Assembly (NCBI GenBank): GCA_030015575.1
Contig: CM057337.1
Coordinates: forward strand, 340,018,583 to 340,082,582
Length of the DNA stretch: 64,000 nt
Reading direction: 5' to 3'
DNA from: Agapanthus africanus
Taxonomy: Eukaryota; Streptophyta; Magnoliopsida; Asparagales; Amaryllidaceae
Under the pieces are notes generated by a model. It was not told the DNA's origin. It was given only the letters and a program-made list of their open reading frames with translations, and searched no databases. The position numbers and the translations under genes are program-made. Every line of letters begins with the position of its first letter. The first letter of the stretch is position 1. Of this stretch, positions 24,272-37,011 are shown piece by piece.

Positions 24272-25510
24272 TCATTTATTTGTTTACCACATTATCAAAT
24301 CAACACTTGATTTAATAATCCGGTTATATCATATATAACCTAACCGATATCAAATGTCGCCAGATTAGAATACGGTATCACATACTCGTATTTAATCAGG
24401 CTCCCGCACATGTCAGCATATGTGCCCTACTTCGTTTCGCTTGAACTAGGAAACCTCTGTGTAGGACTCTAAAGACTCGTCAATACGCCAGCAGTAGGTA
24501 ATGATCACATCAGTTACCCACAAGCCGTCAGCGGTACTAGCTGGACGTATCAGCTACCTAGGTATTGAGCGATTAGAAGATCAACAAGCAAGCTTGTCCA
24601 AACTCCCATGAAGCATATAAGTAACACCTACCGTACAGTCCGGTCTCTTCGTCTGATATGTCGCATATCGAGTCTAGGGGTGGAATCGTTAGACCCCAGT
24701 AACTTGATAAGTCATGCCAATATGTGGCTCATAACGGTTCGAAAAACTACTGATAACACTTACCAGTAAATCTCATCAGCCCTGGCCAGGGGCTTACTGT
24801 TATAGCCAATCGGTCATAGCGCAACATCTACTCCCAATACCGGGAGAGACGAAACCCCTCCTATCGCTCACTGCCTCCATGTGACTCGGGACTGTACCCA
24901 AAATCCACCTGTTTGCACGACTCCTTTGAGCCGTGGTAGGGAGGAAATCAAAGCACAATGGGAACCATACAAGACACTATGACGATCTCGGGTCTACAGA
25001 CTAAGCTGTACCGGTGTCACCAGAGAATTGCTATCTGACGATAGGTATAGTACCATCTAGGAGTTCTTCGCGGGTCCTGTTCGATGTACCCATTCTCTAA
25101 TGAGCACCTATGCACAACCTTTGATATCAAACACCAATGGTTATGAGATCAACCACCGCCCCCTACAGGGTCAAGAAATGTACACACCAGTCTACTCTGG
25201 AATATCAATGCCCTGTCTCGATACTCCCTCGACTAGGAACAGTTAAAGGATGTGCTTGTGGACTACACAAGTCCCAGTAGTATGATCCACATCATAGTCC
25301 TGGTAGTCAAGCAAACAACCTAAGGGCTTTATCAACATGTATCAAAGAGACAGTACAATAATACAAGTGTACATGTTAAGATAAAGAGCAATCAGATAGC
25401 TAACTATCATGTCGAGCAAGAAAGTCCTCTATATATATGTCCAAGCATCCACTATATCATACAATAATGGTCTCTAGAGCATACATATTCCTAACAATCT
25501 CCCACTTTCA

Positions 25511-26005
25511 CTAAGGCCAGTTGTTGTAGTATCGCATACCCAACATCCCAAAAAGTCTCTTAAACTGCGTCTGGGGGAAGACCTTCATGAGTGGATCCGC
25601 TGTGCTGTCCTTCATGTCAACTCTCCTGACCTCGATCTCCCGGCGATCTACCATCTCCCGGATTAGGTGATACTGCCTAAGAATATGTCTGGATTGCTGA
25701 TGGGACCGCGGTTTCTTGGCCAAAACCACAGCTCCATTGTTTTCACAATACAAAGGTATTGGATGCTCAATGGATGGAACTACACCAAGTTCAGCAATGA
25801 ACTTCTTCATCCAGACAGCCTCTTTGGCAGCATCATTGGCAACGATGTATTCAGCCTCCATCGTCGAGTCTGCTACGGTATCTTTCTTGGAACTCTTCCA
25901 ACATACCGTCCCTCCATTGAGGGTGAAGACAAAACCCGCGACCGACTTACTGTCGTCCTTATCACTTTGGAAGCTCGAATCGGTAAAGGACTCCACCGTT
26001 ACCAT
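25511..26005 (-). pseudogene. Angela-like copia RNase H and polyprotein C-terminus
   Basis: This 164-codon open frame carries FTDSSFQSDKDDSKSVAGFV (RNase H start with its first Asp), DSTMEAEYIVANDAAKEAVW (catalytic Glu block), NNGAVVLAKKPRSHQQSRHI and ADPLMKVFP. It ends 13 bp before the LTR. The length and order are as expected for the Angela clade. The ORF is open, but the upstream RT is frame-broken, so the element cannot make a full polyprotein. Confidence 0.9.
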
Positions 26006-27014
26006 ACACCAAGAACATTTCTTTAGTTCTTCTCAAGTACTTAAGAATGTTCTTCACAGCTGTCCAGTGCTTTTCCGCAGGATTTGATTGATACGTGCTC
26101 ACTACATCTATTGCGTAAGCTACATTCGGTCTGGTACATGACATCACATACATGATAGACCTAACTGCAGAAGTATAGGGTATCACTGTCATGCGAGCCC
26201 TTTCCAAATCAGTCTTGGGAGACATCTCTTTGGAGAGAGTAATTCCTGAACAAGCGGGTAAATTACCACGCTTAGAATCTTCCATACTAAACCTCTTTAG
26301 TATGGTGTTTATGTACCTGGATTGGGACAATCCCAACATCCGCTTAGATCTTTATCCCCGGGATGTAGGAGGCATCACCTAGATTTTTCATGGAGAAGTT
26401 TTGCGATAAGAAGAGCTTGACCGAGTGTAGTATAGGAACATCATTTCCTATCAAGAGTATGGCATCCACATACAATACGAGGAAGACAACCTTACTCTCT
26501 ACAACCTTTTGTATATACAAGGTTCATCTACGTTTTTGATGAAGTCAGGCTCTTTGACCGCTACATCAAAACAGATGTTCCAGATCCGCGATGCCTGCTT
26601 TAATCCATAGATTGATTTAAGAAGCCTGCACACCTTTTCGCTGCTCCCACTGTCTATGAAGCCCTTTGGCTATGTCATGTATATGCTCTCTTCTAAATCA
26701 TCATTTAGAAAAGCGGTCTTGACGTCCATCTGCCAAATTTCGTAGTCATGGTATGCAGCAATGGCAAGTAGGATCCTGATGGACTTAAGCATAGCCACTG
26801 GAGAAAAGGTTTCATCATAATCGACTCCCGGTCGTTGACGAAAACCTTTTGCTACAAGTCTAACTTTGAAGGTCTCAACCTTTCCATCTACACCAATTTT
26901 CTTCTTAAAGATCCATTTGCTCCCGATGGGTTTTACCCCTTCAGGAGCAACTTCCAAAGTCCATACTTTGTTGGTGTACATGGATTCCATCTCTGATCGC
27001 ATACATCCATCCAT
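26006..27014 (-). pseudogene. Angela-like copia reverse transcriptase, frame-broken
   Basis: 27014-26670 gives the N-terminal RT (WIFKKKIGVDGK, ARLVAKGFRQ-type block, GVDYDETFSPVAMLKSIRIL, WQMDVKTAFLNDDLEE). About 26530-26360 gives the catalytic region, where the expected YVDD reads YVDAILLIGND: the second Asp codon is Ala (GCC; 26461-26463 on plus). 26339-25962 gives the RT C-terminus (SQSRYINTILKRF, AVRSIMYVMSCTRPNVAYAI). Frameshifts separate these pieces. The order and spacing are otherwise normal. Confidence 0.85.
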
Positions 27015-27529
27015 TTCACAGATTCCCCACTTATGATGGCCTGCTTAAAACTAGTTGGGTTATCATCTTCCATAATATAATCCTCGCTCCCACTGTCTAT
27101 GAGAAAACTGTAGTATCTCTCAGGTCGATGAGGAACCCTACTAGATCTGCGGAGTGGTTGAGGTTCATCAAGGACTATTGAATCCTTCGATTCTACCAAA
27201 TCGTAAGTTATAGTTTGTGTAGCTGGAACTTCTTCCAGTTCTACCTCATTACCACTAATTTCTTTCACAAGAAATTCATTTTCTAAAAAGGTGGCATTTT
27301 GAGAAACAAACACTTTTTGTTCCTCGCTGTGGTAGAATATATACCCTCGTAAATGTTTGGGATATCCAACAAACTTACACAGAACAGACCTTATCTCGAG
27401 ATTGTCTGGATTTTGCTTTTTAACATAAGCCAGACGACCCCATATCTTAATGAAATTAATACATGGTCTCTTCCCCTCCCATATCTCATATGGAGTGGTA
27501 GGCACTGATTTGGTCAGAACCCTATTCAA
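26933..27529 (-). pseudogene. Angela-like copia integrase C-terminus and linker
   Basis: The frame contains NRVLTKSVPTTPYEIWEGKR (end of the integrase region), WGRLAYVKKQNPDNLEIRS, FVGYPKHLRGYIFYHSEEQK (GKGYF-like domain) and the linker RRSSRVPHRPERYYSFL before RT. The integrase core, protease and gag are missing because the element is cut at 27575 by an oppositely oriented LTR. Confidence 0.85.
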
Positions 27530-27575
27530 TAGGTATGTAGCTGTCTCAAGTGCATGACCCCAAAAGGAAATAGGT

Positions 27576-27931
27576 TGTTGGATATGTATGCTCTAGAGGC
27601 CATTATTGTATATGTATACATGTGGATTCTTGGATATATATATGTACAGGGCAGTCTTGCTCGATATGATAGAAAGCTATCTGGTTTGTCTTTATCTTAA
27701 CATGTGCATATGTTTTACTTGCTATTACGTATCATTCATACATGTTGATAAAGCCCGTAGGATCGTTTCTAGACTACCTGCGTTGTGATAGCGATCATAC
27801 TTGTGGGAGCTGGGTAGTCAGTACGCACATCCTTAAATGGTCCCTAGTCGTGGGAGTATCGAGACTGGGCATCGATATTTTGGAGTAGACTAGTGTATAC
27901 GTTTCTAGACCCCGATGAGGGGCGATGGTAT
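27576..27931 (+). mobile_element. First 356 bp of an Angela-type LTR
   Basis: Starts TGTTGGATATGTATGCTCTAGAGGCC inside the minus-strand integrase sequence and is interrupted at 27931 by another Angela-type LTR starting at 27932. The second begins in front of the position where the first stops (GGGGCGATGGTAT), as expected if the second element inserted into the first LTR. The remainder of the first LTR is not found in the window. Confidence 0.75.
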
Positions 27932-29173
27932 TGTTAGGAATATGTATGCCCTAGAGGCCATTATTGTTGATATAGTAGATGCTTGGACATATATATAGAG
28001 GACTTTCTTACTCGACATGATAGTATGCTATCAAGTTACTTTTATCTTAACATGTAGACTGGTATTTATACCGTCTATCTCTTACATGTTGATAAAGCCC
28101 TTAAGATATGTACTTGACTACCAGGATTATGATGAGATCATACTAGTGGGGCCAGGATAGTCCAAAAGTACATCCTTTAATCAGTTCCTAGTCGAGGGAA
28201 TATCAAGACTAGGGCATCGATATTCCAGAGTAGACTAGTGTGTACGTTTCTTGTCCCTTAGAGGGCGATGGTTGATCCCACAACCATTGGTGTGTGATAT
28301 CAAAGATTGTACACAGGTGCTCATTGGAGAATGAGTACACCGAACCGGACTCGCTGAGGACTCCTAGTTGGTAGTATACCTATCGTCAGATAGCAGTCCT
28401 CTGGTGACACTGGTATAGGTTGTTCTGCAGACCCGAGATCGTCATAGAGTTTTGTGTGGTTCCCACTGTGCTTTGATTTCCTCCCTACCACGCTCAAGAG
28501 GAGTCGTGCAAACAGGTGGATTTTGGGTACAGTCCCAAGTCACAAGGAGGCAATGAGCGATAGGAGGGTTTTCGTCTCTCCCGGTATTGGGGGTTGATGT
28601 TGCGCTATACTCGATTGGCTATAACTGGAAGTCCCTGGCCAGGGATGCTGCTGAGATTTACTAATAAGTGTTATCAATAGTTTCTCGAACCGTTATAGGC
28701 CAGACATCGGCATGACTTATCAAGTTACTGGGGTCTGACGTTTACCACCCCTAGACATGATATGCGACATATCAGACGAAGAGACCGGACTGTATGGTAG
28801 TGTTACTGATAGGCTTCATGGAGAGCATGGACATGCTTGCTTATTGATCTTCATATCGCTCAATACCCGGGTAGCTGTTACATCCAGCTAGTACCGCTGA
28901 CGGTTTGTAGGTGACTGATGTGATCATCACCAACTGCTGACGTATTGACGAGTCTTTAGAGTCCCACACAGAAGTTCCTTGGTTCAAGCGAAACGAAGTA
29001 GGACACATATGTGATATGTGTGTGGGCCTGATTAAATACGTGTATGTGATACCGTATTGTAATCTGGCAGTTATCTGTTATCGGTTCGGTTATATGTGAT
29101 ATAACCAGATTGTCGAATCAAGTGCCGATTTGATAATATGATATACAGATAAATGATATTAGTCGGTCATATG

Positions 29174-32100
29174 TGTCATGACCCAAAATTGGCACGTGAC
29201 GGCCCTAATACTACGCAACGCCTACAGACGTAACGCAGTAAAAGAAAGCCAAAACCCATAAATCTAAACCATGCAAAATACGGAAACGATAATAAAAGTT
29301 TTTGAAACATTTAAAATCACAACCCAAATTTTTTAAAAGAGTCCACTTTCTTTCTTTAAAATTTTGGCAGCACCCCCTTTGTAAAAACTAACCCTAAAAT
29401 GGGTAAAACAAATAAAGATAAAATAAAGCATTCCCAAATGGGAGCAAGTACATGCCCAAAGGCGGAATAAACAAACACCACCACAACTATACGACGCCGT
29501 AGCGAAGAAATAAGAGATAAAAGAAAGGAAACTGTATAAAAAGCAACAAATCCATAATAATATACAATATCGTCCTCAGCAAGTCTCTAAGTCACAACAT
29601 ACTAGTAGATGGAGAGTACAAGATACAACGAATATACAATACAAAATACAGATAACCACCAAAACCCACCTAAGCAAACGGCACACTGTGAGTCGATGCG
29701 GTATCTGAAGCAAAAGATGATACGAAGGATGGAAATAGCCTGCCTCTGACTACTCCGAAAAACACCTGCAACCACTGTGGCACAACGGGGGTGAGTTACC
29801 AACTCGTGAATAGTAAATAACATATGCAGGTAATCGCAAGTATGCACGTACTGTGCGAATCTAAGATATGCAATTACCAGTAATAACATGTCATATGAAT
29901 GCAGAATAATGGAAAGTACACTAGCAGGTACAACCAATATATATAAAGCAATAATGATATGACAACAGTATGCAATAATCATGCGATAGGGATATGAGAA
30001 TGTAAATGTGCAATAATCAAGAAAGGTACACTAACAGGTACTACTAATACATGAAGCAGTGCACTAACAGATAAAAGGGAGGTATGGAGTGAAATATGTC
30101 ATTTCCACGGAATCCTGACATCGTGGTAGGATCACAATCCATCAAGACAAATCAAATCCCAATTTCTCAAATCAGCCCCCAAATTGGCTCTCATATCATC
30201 TAAATATCACATCTCCTCAATTTCACAATATCAAGTATATTTCGTATATCCCGAATGTACAACATCAAGTAGATCTCACATATCTCGTATGTACAATATC
30301 AAGTATATCTCACATATCTCGAATGTACCGCAGCAAGTAGATCTCACATAAATCGAATGTACAACATCAAGTGGATCTCACATATCTCATATGTACAATA
30401 TCAAGTATATCTCACATATATCGAATGTACAATATCAAGTGAATCTCACATATCTATCCAGTATCTAATCCTAAATGAATCTCTTATATCCCGAATCAAT
30501 TCTCCAGCAAAATTCTAACATCCTAAATATAATGACATAATTAATTATGATGAGGTCAATACACATATATTAGCGTCCTATTCCCCTAATATTGGTGTAA
30601 AGGTATATATAACTGTGGCTCAATCCCCTGTTATATATACAAAGGAGTAATTAGAAATATCATGAAACTAATGTGCCAAGTATCGACACAGAAATGCTGA
30701 TCCATCAGGTGCTGTCTTCATGACTGGCCCCCTGATAGGTACGTATCATACGCTATCCCGAAAGCTCGAGTGCCTAGCTCTGACCCTCGCCTCTTGACGT
30801 ATCCATACGTACATGACTTCCGTCGGTATCCACATGATAGCCGCTGAGTCATTGGTCCTGTCACCGGAAAGTATGGTTCCCCCACTAACTCATCTCCTCA
30901 CTGAGATTCTTGCCCCGTGGTACCTCCGGGTCCCACCATGTACCCGTACACGGATCCCTCCTTTCCTCGCGTAGGGTATACACAACGTAAACGACAAATC
31001 TCATGGTGGCTGCTAAAATATCATATCAAGGAAACCGGGTTTTTCAAATAATGCATAATTTCATACTCCCGTGGTTCCCAAATCCAGAAAATATCATGAA
31101 AAATCCATATAACAATGCGAAAATCCATGAATATAATATGTGCGCCATATCTGAAATACAAGCATATAAAGGAAAAACCGCTAATTAACTGCATCAAGTT
31201 AATACAAAAATCATGCGGTTTCTATTTATCGACTTCTAAATAACATCAAGTGAAGGTAAACATGTAGCTAAAACCAGATGTATGTGAAATCAATAAGGTA
31301 TAGCAAGATAATGTGCCTACCTATAAGCAATGATATAGTATACCCCCTGGGTATAAGAATAGTATGTGCAAGGTATACCTGTAGCTATGTCAGGGAGTGT
31401 GTATGTACCTATCACTAATGGTACAATACTCTATAGGAATACATGTATGCTAAATGCCATATATGATAAGCAGTATGAATCAATGTCACAATGTCCCTAA
31501 CCAAGCAATATAACATCTATAAGTGGTTTTTGTGTGACATGGCAATTATTGACGGTGTGTGTAGCATACAATCAGTGCTCGTGCAATATGAATCGTCAAT
31601 AATATGTGCAGTGTCCTACTACTACTAGTCCAGGCACAACTACATCTAAGTAATAGGGTAAAGGCGTAATTCTAACAATAACGTAGAATATGCGACAAGT
31701 AATAAAATCTCTAGCCCTGACGCATAACGCCATGCGGGCGATTCCTCTGTAGATGTTAAATCTACTCACCGATGGTCTCGAGCTATGAAAATCCGACCAC
31801 CTGTTTCCTCTTGTCCACGGCACCCGAAGTCCCTGCTTGCGAACCTAAAATTTTATAAATACAACACATAAGCTAAATATCCTATGATGACAAAAAGACA
31901 ACGAAAAGCGAAGAAAACGCCCGGAAAATTACACTGCGCGCTTAGCGCATCTATCGCGCACCATACCGGCCAAAAACCCTAATTGGGGTCACTAAACTAC
32001 AAAACACCAAGTCTGGACCCCGATCGTCCCGATCGCGCAACACAACACAAGAATTACGAGGAATACAATAGATATAATCTCGCCACGACCAATCGAACGC

Positions 32101-33199
32101 ACGTCGGAAAAACCACGAAATCTAGTAAGCAACCTATCGCAATATTTCGCACTAGTTTCAAGCTAATGCATATCTAGCGATTACAAACACCTTAAAACAG
32201 CTTAACTAAGCTATCTAAACCATTCCTATATTTTTAACACTCGCTAATTATGTTTTAGCAAAAACCTAGTAAGCTAATTGCGTAATTAAACAAAGTGTTC
32301 ATTAGCAAAAATTAACATTTCCTACTAGGTTAATCATCTCCAAAACACAAATTAACACTTCAAATGAACACTAAATACTTAACAAAATTTAACCCTAACA
32401 TGAATTTCTTAAACCAAATATAAATGAATTAATCATGATTTAAAAACTAAACTAAACACATAATTAGCTAACTAAATTAGCTAGATTTAAGATTAAAGCA
32501 AGTATAAAAGGATTAAGGTAAGAATTACACCTCCCCAAGAACACCAAAATGAAGCTTAATCCATCATCTTAGCATCAAAACCCATGCTTGTTGAAGAACC
32601 AAGAAGGATTAATGAAGGAAAAGATGGTTTTATTTTTATTTAGGATTTTTGTGGATTTATTTTGGAATTTTTCTTGAAGAATTTTGAAGAAATCATGAAG
32701 AAATGAGCTTGGGAAATATTTTGGACAGAAATTGGAGATAAGGGTCGGCCATGGGGAGGTTGGAGGTATTTTTTGTGAATTTTGGGTGAAGAAAAGCTAG
32801 GAAAATGAGTAATAAATGCTAATAAATGCACTTTGCCACCTTTACACATTTTCTTTTCTTTTTAAAATAAAACCTTTTGCACTTCAAAAAATATCTTGAT
32901 ATTTTAGATGAAGTTTCTAAAATATTCTAGTGACAAAAAAATAAATTTATTCACAAGAGAAAAAATTTCCGATTTATATGCACAAAATACCGCTTAAAAT
33001 AATATTTTATTTGGGAAAAATTCTATCTGAACCAAAACCTCCCAAATACTCCCAAAGTTCGCGCACAAGCTTTATTTTAGCTAAACTTGGTGCCGGCAAG
33101 CTTATACGGACGTTTGATCGAAATCGGGTTAAAACGGGAAAAACCGACAATTTTGCCCTAAAACGGAAAAATTCGCAAAACAATTTCTGAAACGTTACA
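29174..33199 (-). repeat. 3' LTR of the gypsy element (4026 bp)
   Basis: On minus it begins TGTAACGTTTCAG and ends GGGTCATGACA. It contains a 34-bp minisatellite (30228-30465). The hydrophobic 126-codon minus frame (29602-29982) is repeated in the other LTR (38613-39044) and has no known domain. I treat it as LTR sequence. Confidence 0.92.
30228..30465. repeat. 34-bp minisatellite, about 7 units, in the gypsy LTR
   Basis: ATATCAAGT-type starts at 30228, 30262, 30296, 30330, 30364, 30398 and 30432, constant period 34. The consensus includes ATCAAGTAGATCTCACATAT and CGAATGTACA. The same array is in the other LTR at 39290-39527. Confidence 0.88.
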
Positions 33200-33214
33200 A
33201 TCTCCCCCCCTTAT
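33200..33214 (-). promoter_or_regulatory. Polypurine tract of the gypsy element
   Basis: On minus, AAGGGGGGGAGAT directly precedes the LTR start TGTAACG. It is the plus-strand primer site for second-strand synthesis. Confidence 0.85.
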
Positions 33215-34127
33215 AAAAATTCGTCCCCGAATTAAAAATTTTCACTAAGCGTACCTTCAAAAAGAAGAGTACAAAACTCCCAATTCTCGCTCGCAGCCTC
33301 CCGAGTGATCATCTCACTATATGGCTACGTCCAAAAAAAACTCTCCACAGATAGCAAGACTCTTGACCAGAGTTTCTCCACCTGCCGGGCCATTAAAACC
33401 AATGACTGCCGGTGAGCGAAAAGATCGCGTCAAAGCAAATGGTCTAATGCTGAATCATGTGAAAAAATCATGAAGGTAATTGCAAAGTATCAACACAAAG
33501 AATGCGGGATGAAAACTCAATAATCTGGCGGATGTGCCATATTAAAGGCAACGAACTAACTCGCTTAAAGGATCTCAAAAGGACCTAAAACCCCGGGATA
33601 AGATTCCCAAAACTCCACACGTCATTTATCGGAAAATCCATAGGAATACATGATCCCCCACTGCAAACTCAAGCCTACGACCAACACGGTCGACATAAGA
33701 CCTCTGTCTGCACTGGGCTACTCATCCTGACCTGAACCAACTGGATCATCTCCAAAGTCTCTAGACTAGCTGAGGTCCAAAATCCTACTACGCAGAGTCA
33801 GAAAACAGACTAGTGATCGACACGACCTGTTTAAACCTAGATGTTGCCAATTGGAGTGTCTCCTGATAACAACTATCGAAGGAGAACCCTAATAATGGCG
33901 AGTGACGATCCCAACTGCCGACAACAATTAACACAAACGCACAACAAGACAAACACCTTGAAACGAAACCTGAAATTTCTCTTTACATTCCTGTCCACCC
34001 GTAACTATCTCACAAGTCACGTCAATGTTGGCGGAACTTGAATGAACATAGAGAGTTGACTGATATGCTTGCTCTAGGATTTCATGTCTCTACCCGATAA
34101 TATCAGGTACACAAACGCATTCCTAAC
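33215..34127 (-). pseudogene. Decayed 3' pol of the gypsy element (integrase/chromodomain remnant)
   Basis: Read on minus, 33360-33220 resembles the C-terminal end of chromoviral integrases, with frameshifts (REAASENWEF, then FEGTLSENF and GDEF before the polypurine tract). Most of RNase H and integrase is missing. No open frame is longer than about 66 codons. Confidence 0.45.
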
Positions 34128-35342
34128 TTAGCATACCCTTGTCATAATCAAAGACTCCGAATCATTACCCAGCCGAGTATGCTCAAGTATCTCTAATGAA
34201 CGAGCGTCGGCGGCAGTGTCACATCCGCACACAATCGAGCCACTTTCGTGAAACATTACAGTTAAACCACAAAGTCGCCCGAACCAAAAGCAAAGAACTG
34301 ATGCAATTGCTAACCGAATCTCCAACTGCCGAAAACTCCGCACACATGCCTTAGTCCAAAGAAAAGAAACCTCCATTCCTGTCATTCCAGTCCACGGTGC
34401 AGCAATACACTAGTAATCCTGCACGAAACGGCGGTAAAAACCTGCTAAGCCCAAAATCAACGGACCTCTGTCCGTACACAAGTCTGGGCCAAAGCTGTAC
34501 GGTCTTGATCTCCCTCGGAACCATACGAAACCGTCTCCCGTAACTACAAGACCTAGGAGCCAACGCAAACAAGCCTAAAGGAACACTCCGAGAATCTAGC
34601 AAACAGCTGGGGCTCTCCAATGTCTGCAAAACAAATCCTCAAGTGCTGCTCCTGTTCCTCAAGACACATTAGAATAGACCAAAATGTCGTCAATATCACA
34701 ACAAAAAATGGTCGAGGAACGGCCTGAAGAAATCTGGTGTATCTTGTCTACGAATGCTGCTGGGCATTGGCGAGTCCAAAGACACCACCGAAACACACAA
34801 AGCCGTAGCATGCACAAGGCAGCCTTCGGAATGCCATCACTCCGAACCCGCAACAACGATGACCTGATCCCAACAACTTAGAAAAAGTCTCGCACTTAGG
34901 AGCCGATCGAAGAAATCGTCAATGCGAGGTAAATGATACCTATCCGCACCGTAAGCCGGTTCAATTGACGATCTATCAATACACAACCTCAACTGCCGTC
35001 CTTCTCCTTGACGAACAAAAATAGGAGCTCCTCAAGGCGAAACACTCAGACGCACAAACCTCCCAACAACAACTCTGCAACTGATCCTTAAGCTCCCTAA
35101 GCTTCGCCGGCTCATCTAGAACAACGTCGGAAAACTCTCGCACGATAAGTACCCGGTCCAACAAACCAACTGTGGCTCCGGTATCTCGAATGAACGCCAA
35201 GAATTCTCGACATCTCTTCCAAAAGCTGAAAATCGAAAAAGGCTGAATTCAAGCTGTGAGAGGCGGTACAACTATCCACCTGCACAACAAGAACTGACTC
35301 GCCGGGAAAACAATTACTGGCTGTTTCCTCACGGTAGTCCAC
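34128..35342 (-). pseudogene. Decayed gypsy protease/reverse transcriptase
   Basis: In several minus frames: MDYREE (35342), AFIRDTGATVGLLDRVLIVR and EFSDV (pre-RT linker, 35200), LRELKDQLQ then SV-P-GAPIFV and LRLCIDRQLN (RT block 2, near 35030-34980), and CDIDDILVYSN (RT catalytic IDD block, 34690). The blocks are in the correct order but separated by stops and frameshifts, and several are shortened. The element could not make RT. Confidence 0.75.
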
Positions 35343-35514
35343 AGACGCCTAACATGTAGCTAACCAATCCATGCCCAGGAGAACGTCAAATCCAACATCT
35401 CTAGAAGGATCCAATGACGGAAGAATTTCCTCACCGATTGGCATACGAATGAAATACGTGTCGCGCAACAAAAGAATCGCTGACAGAAGTTAACACAACA
35501 AACGACTGATCTAG

Positions 35515-36247
35515 CTAACACGATTCTCGTCCCAACCACGGCACAAAGTGTGAAAAAACCAACAAGTACAACAAAAGAACATGTGAATTAAGGATACCTG
35601 AAAACTCTGCATTGAACGCCCGTGCGTCCCGATGAGTAGAAGCAAACTCCTGTGTCTGCCCCCTACCCGCAGCTGACTGTACTTCTCCTCTGCTAGACTG
35701 ACCCCTCTGAGCGAACCTTCCACGTCCACGGCCTCTCTGAATACGACCCTGACGCGGCGCTAAGGAACAACCCCTGATGAGGTGATGAAGGCTCCTATAT
35801 CGATAGCATCCAATGTAATGCTGCTGACCCTCCTGGGGATGAGAGCTGAACGACTGTCCACGTCCTAAGCCTCTGTCTCTGGGCTGGTACACTGGTACGA
35901 GTCCTCCACTGCCCTAGAACTCTCAGAGTCTCTGAAATATGTGCCTCGTCAACTGGGGCTGCATCCACTGGTGCTAAGTGGGTGACGGACTGCTGCATGC
36001 TGATCCCAAGGAACAACTGAGTAACAGGGGTGACAACCTCCTGTCGCTGCGCTCGAACGGCATCAACTAATGATCTCATCGTCTGGTGCAAGTCCTGCAT
36101 CTCTGCCACAAGCCTAGCAAGCTGCTCTGTCGAAGGATGATCCATCTGCACCTGTGCAACTAGCGTGCCATCCTGGTCAGTGCTCGTCTCACCCGAGCCA
36201 ACTCTAACCTCGGCCCTCGCTGCATCATTCTGAGTCCCCATAGTCAT
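35515..36247 (-). pseudogene. Decayed gypsy gag with capsid deletion
   Basis: The start MTMGTQNDAARAEVRVG (36247) leads into a coiled-coil-like N-terminus (LARLVAEMQDLHQTMRSLVD), then breaks near 35920. The following frame starts at the nucleocapsid: CYRYRSLHHLIRGC is a zinc knuckle whose second Cys is Tyr, followed by an Arg/Gly-rich tail (RGRGRGRFAQRG). The capsid domain between is deleted. Confidence 0.7.
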
Positions 36248-36475
36248 CGGCGGCAAGGCTATAAATAGAGATGAGATTTGATAAGGACACGGAAATCGAA
36301 TCACAAGGATATGAATCATCAAGGAAGGAATTTCAAGCAATTTGTACTTAGGTCACTTTAGGCGAAGTACCGCATCGTGAGCATGCTGCAGACATACACA
36401 AACTACGTTACTCTGCTTAAGCTACCTACTCCATCATACCAAGGTCATCCTACTCTCCGAAAGGTAAAACCTAGC

Positions 36476-36487
36476 GCTCTGATACCA
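36476..36487 (-). other. Primer-binding site of the gypsy element
   Basis: On minus, TGGTATCAGAGC lies four bases after the LTR end. It is complementary to the 3' end of initiator tRNA-Met, as in most chromoviruses and copias. Confidence 0.9.
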
Positions 36488-37011
36488 ACTTTGTCACGAC
36501 CCAAAATTGGCACGTGACGGCCCTAATACTACGCAACGCCTACAGACGTAACGCAGTAAAAGAAAACCAAAACCCAGAAATCTAAACCATGAAAAATACG
36601 GAAACGATAATAAAAGTTTTTGAAACATTTGAAATCACAACCCAAATTCTTTAAAAGAGTCCACTTTCTTTCTTTAAAATTTTGGCAGCACCCCTTTTGT
36701 AAAAACTAACCCCAAAATGGGTACAACAAATAAAGATAAAATGAAGCATTCCCAAACGGGAGCAAGTACACGCCCAAAGGCGGAATAAACAAACACCACC
36801 ACAACTATACGACGCCGTAGCGAAGAAATAAGAGACAAAAGAAAGGAAACTGTATAAAAAGCAACAAATCCACAATAATATACAATATCGTCCCCACCAA
36901 GTCTCTAAGTCACAACATACTAGTAGATGGAGAGTACAAGATACAACGAATATACAATACAAAATACAGATAACCACCAAAACCTACCTAAGCAAACGGC
37001 ACACTGTGAGT

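Larger units (their letters stand above)
21071..25497 (-). mobile_element. Angela-type (family A) 3' LTR, minus strand, split by a solo LTR
   Basis: The minus-strand start TGTTAGGAATATGTATGCTC (25497) follows a polypurine tract (GAAAGTGGGAGAT) and the RNase H end. The terminus is ...AACACTTTCA at 21071. Without the insert at 22086-24271 it is about 2.24 kb. The TATG(C)CCTAGAGGCC start word is the known signature of Angela/BARE-type LTRs. The left edge truncates an older copia pol at 21070. Confidence 0.85.

Noticed and set aside
29602..29982. 126-codon hydrophobic minus-strand frame, repeated as a longer frame at 38613-39044
   Set aside because: Both copies lie at the same place in the two LTRs of one gypsy element, so repetition is explained by the LTR pair. 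The longer version is extended by an inserted solo LTR.
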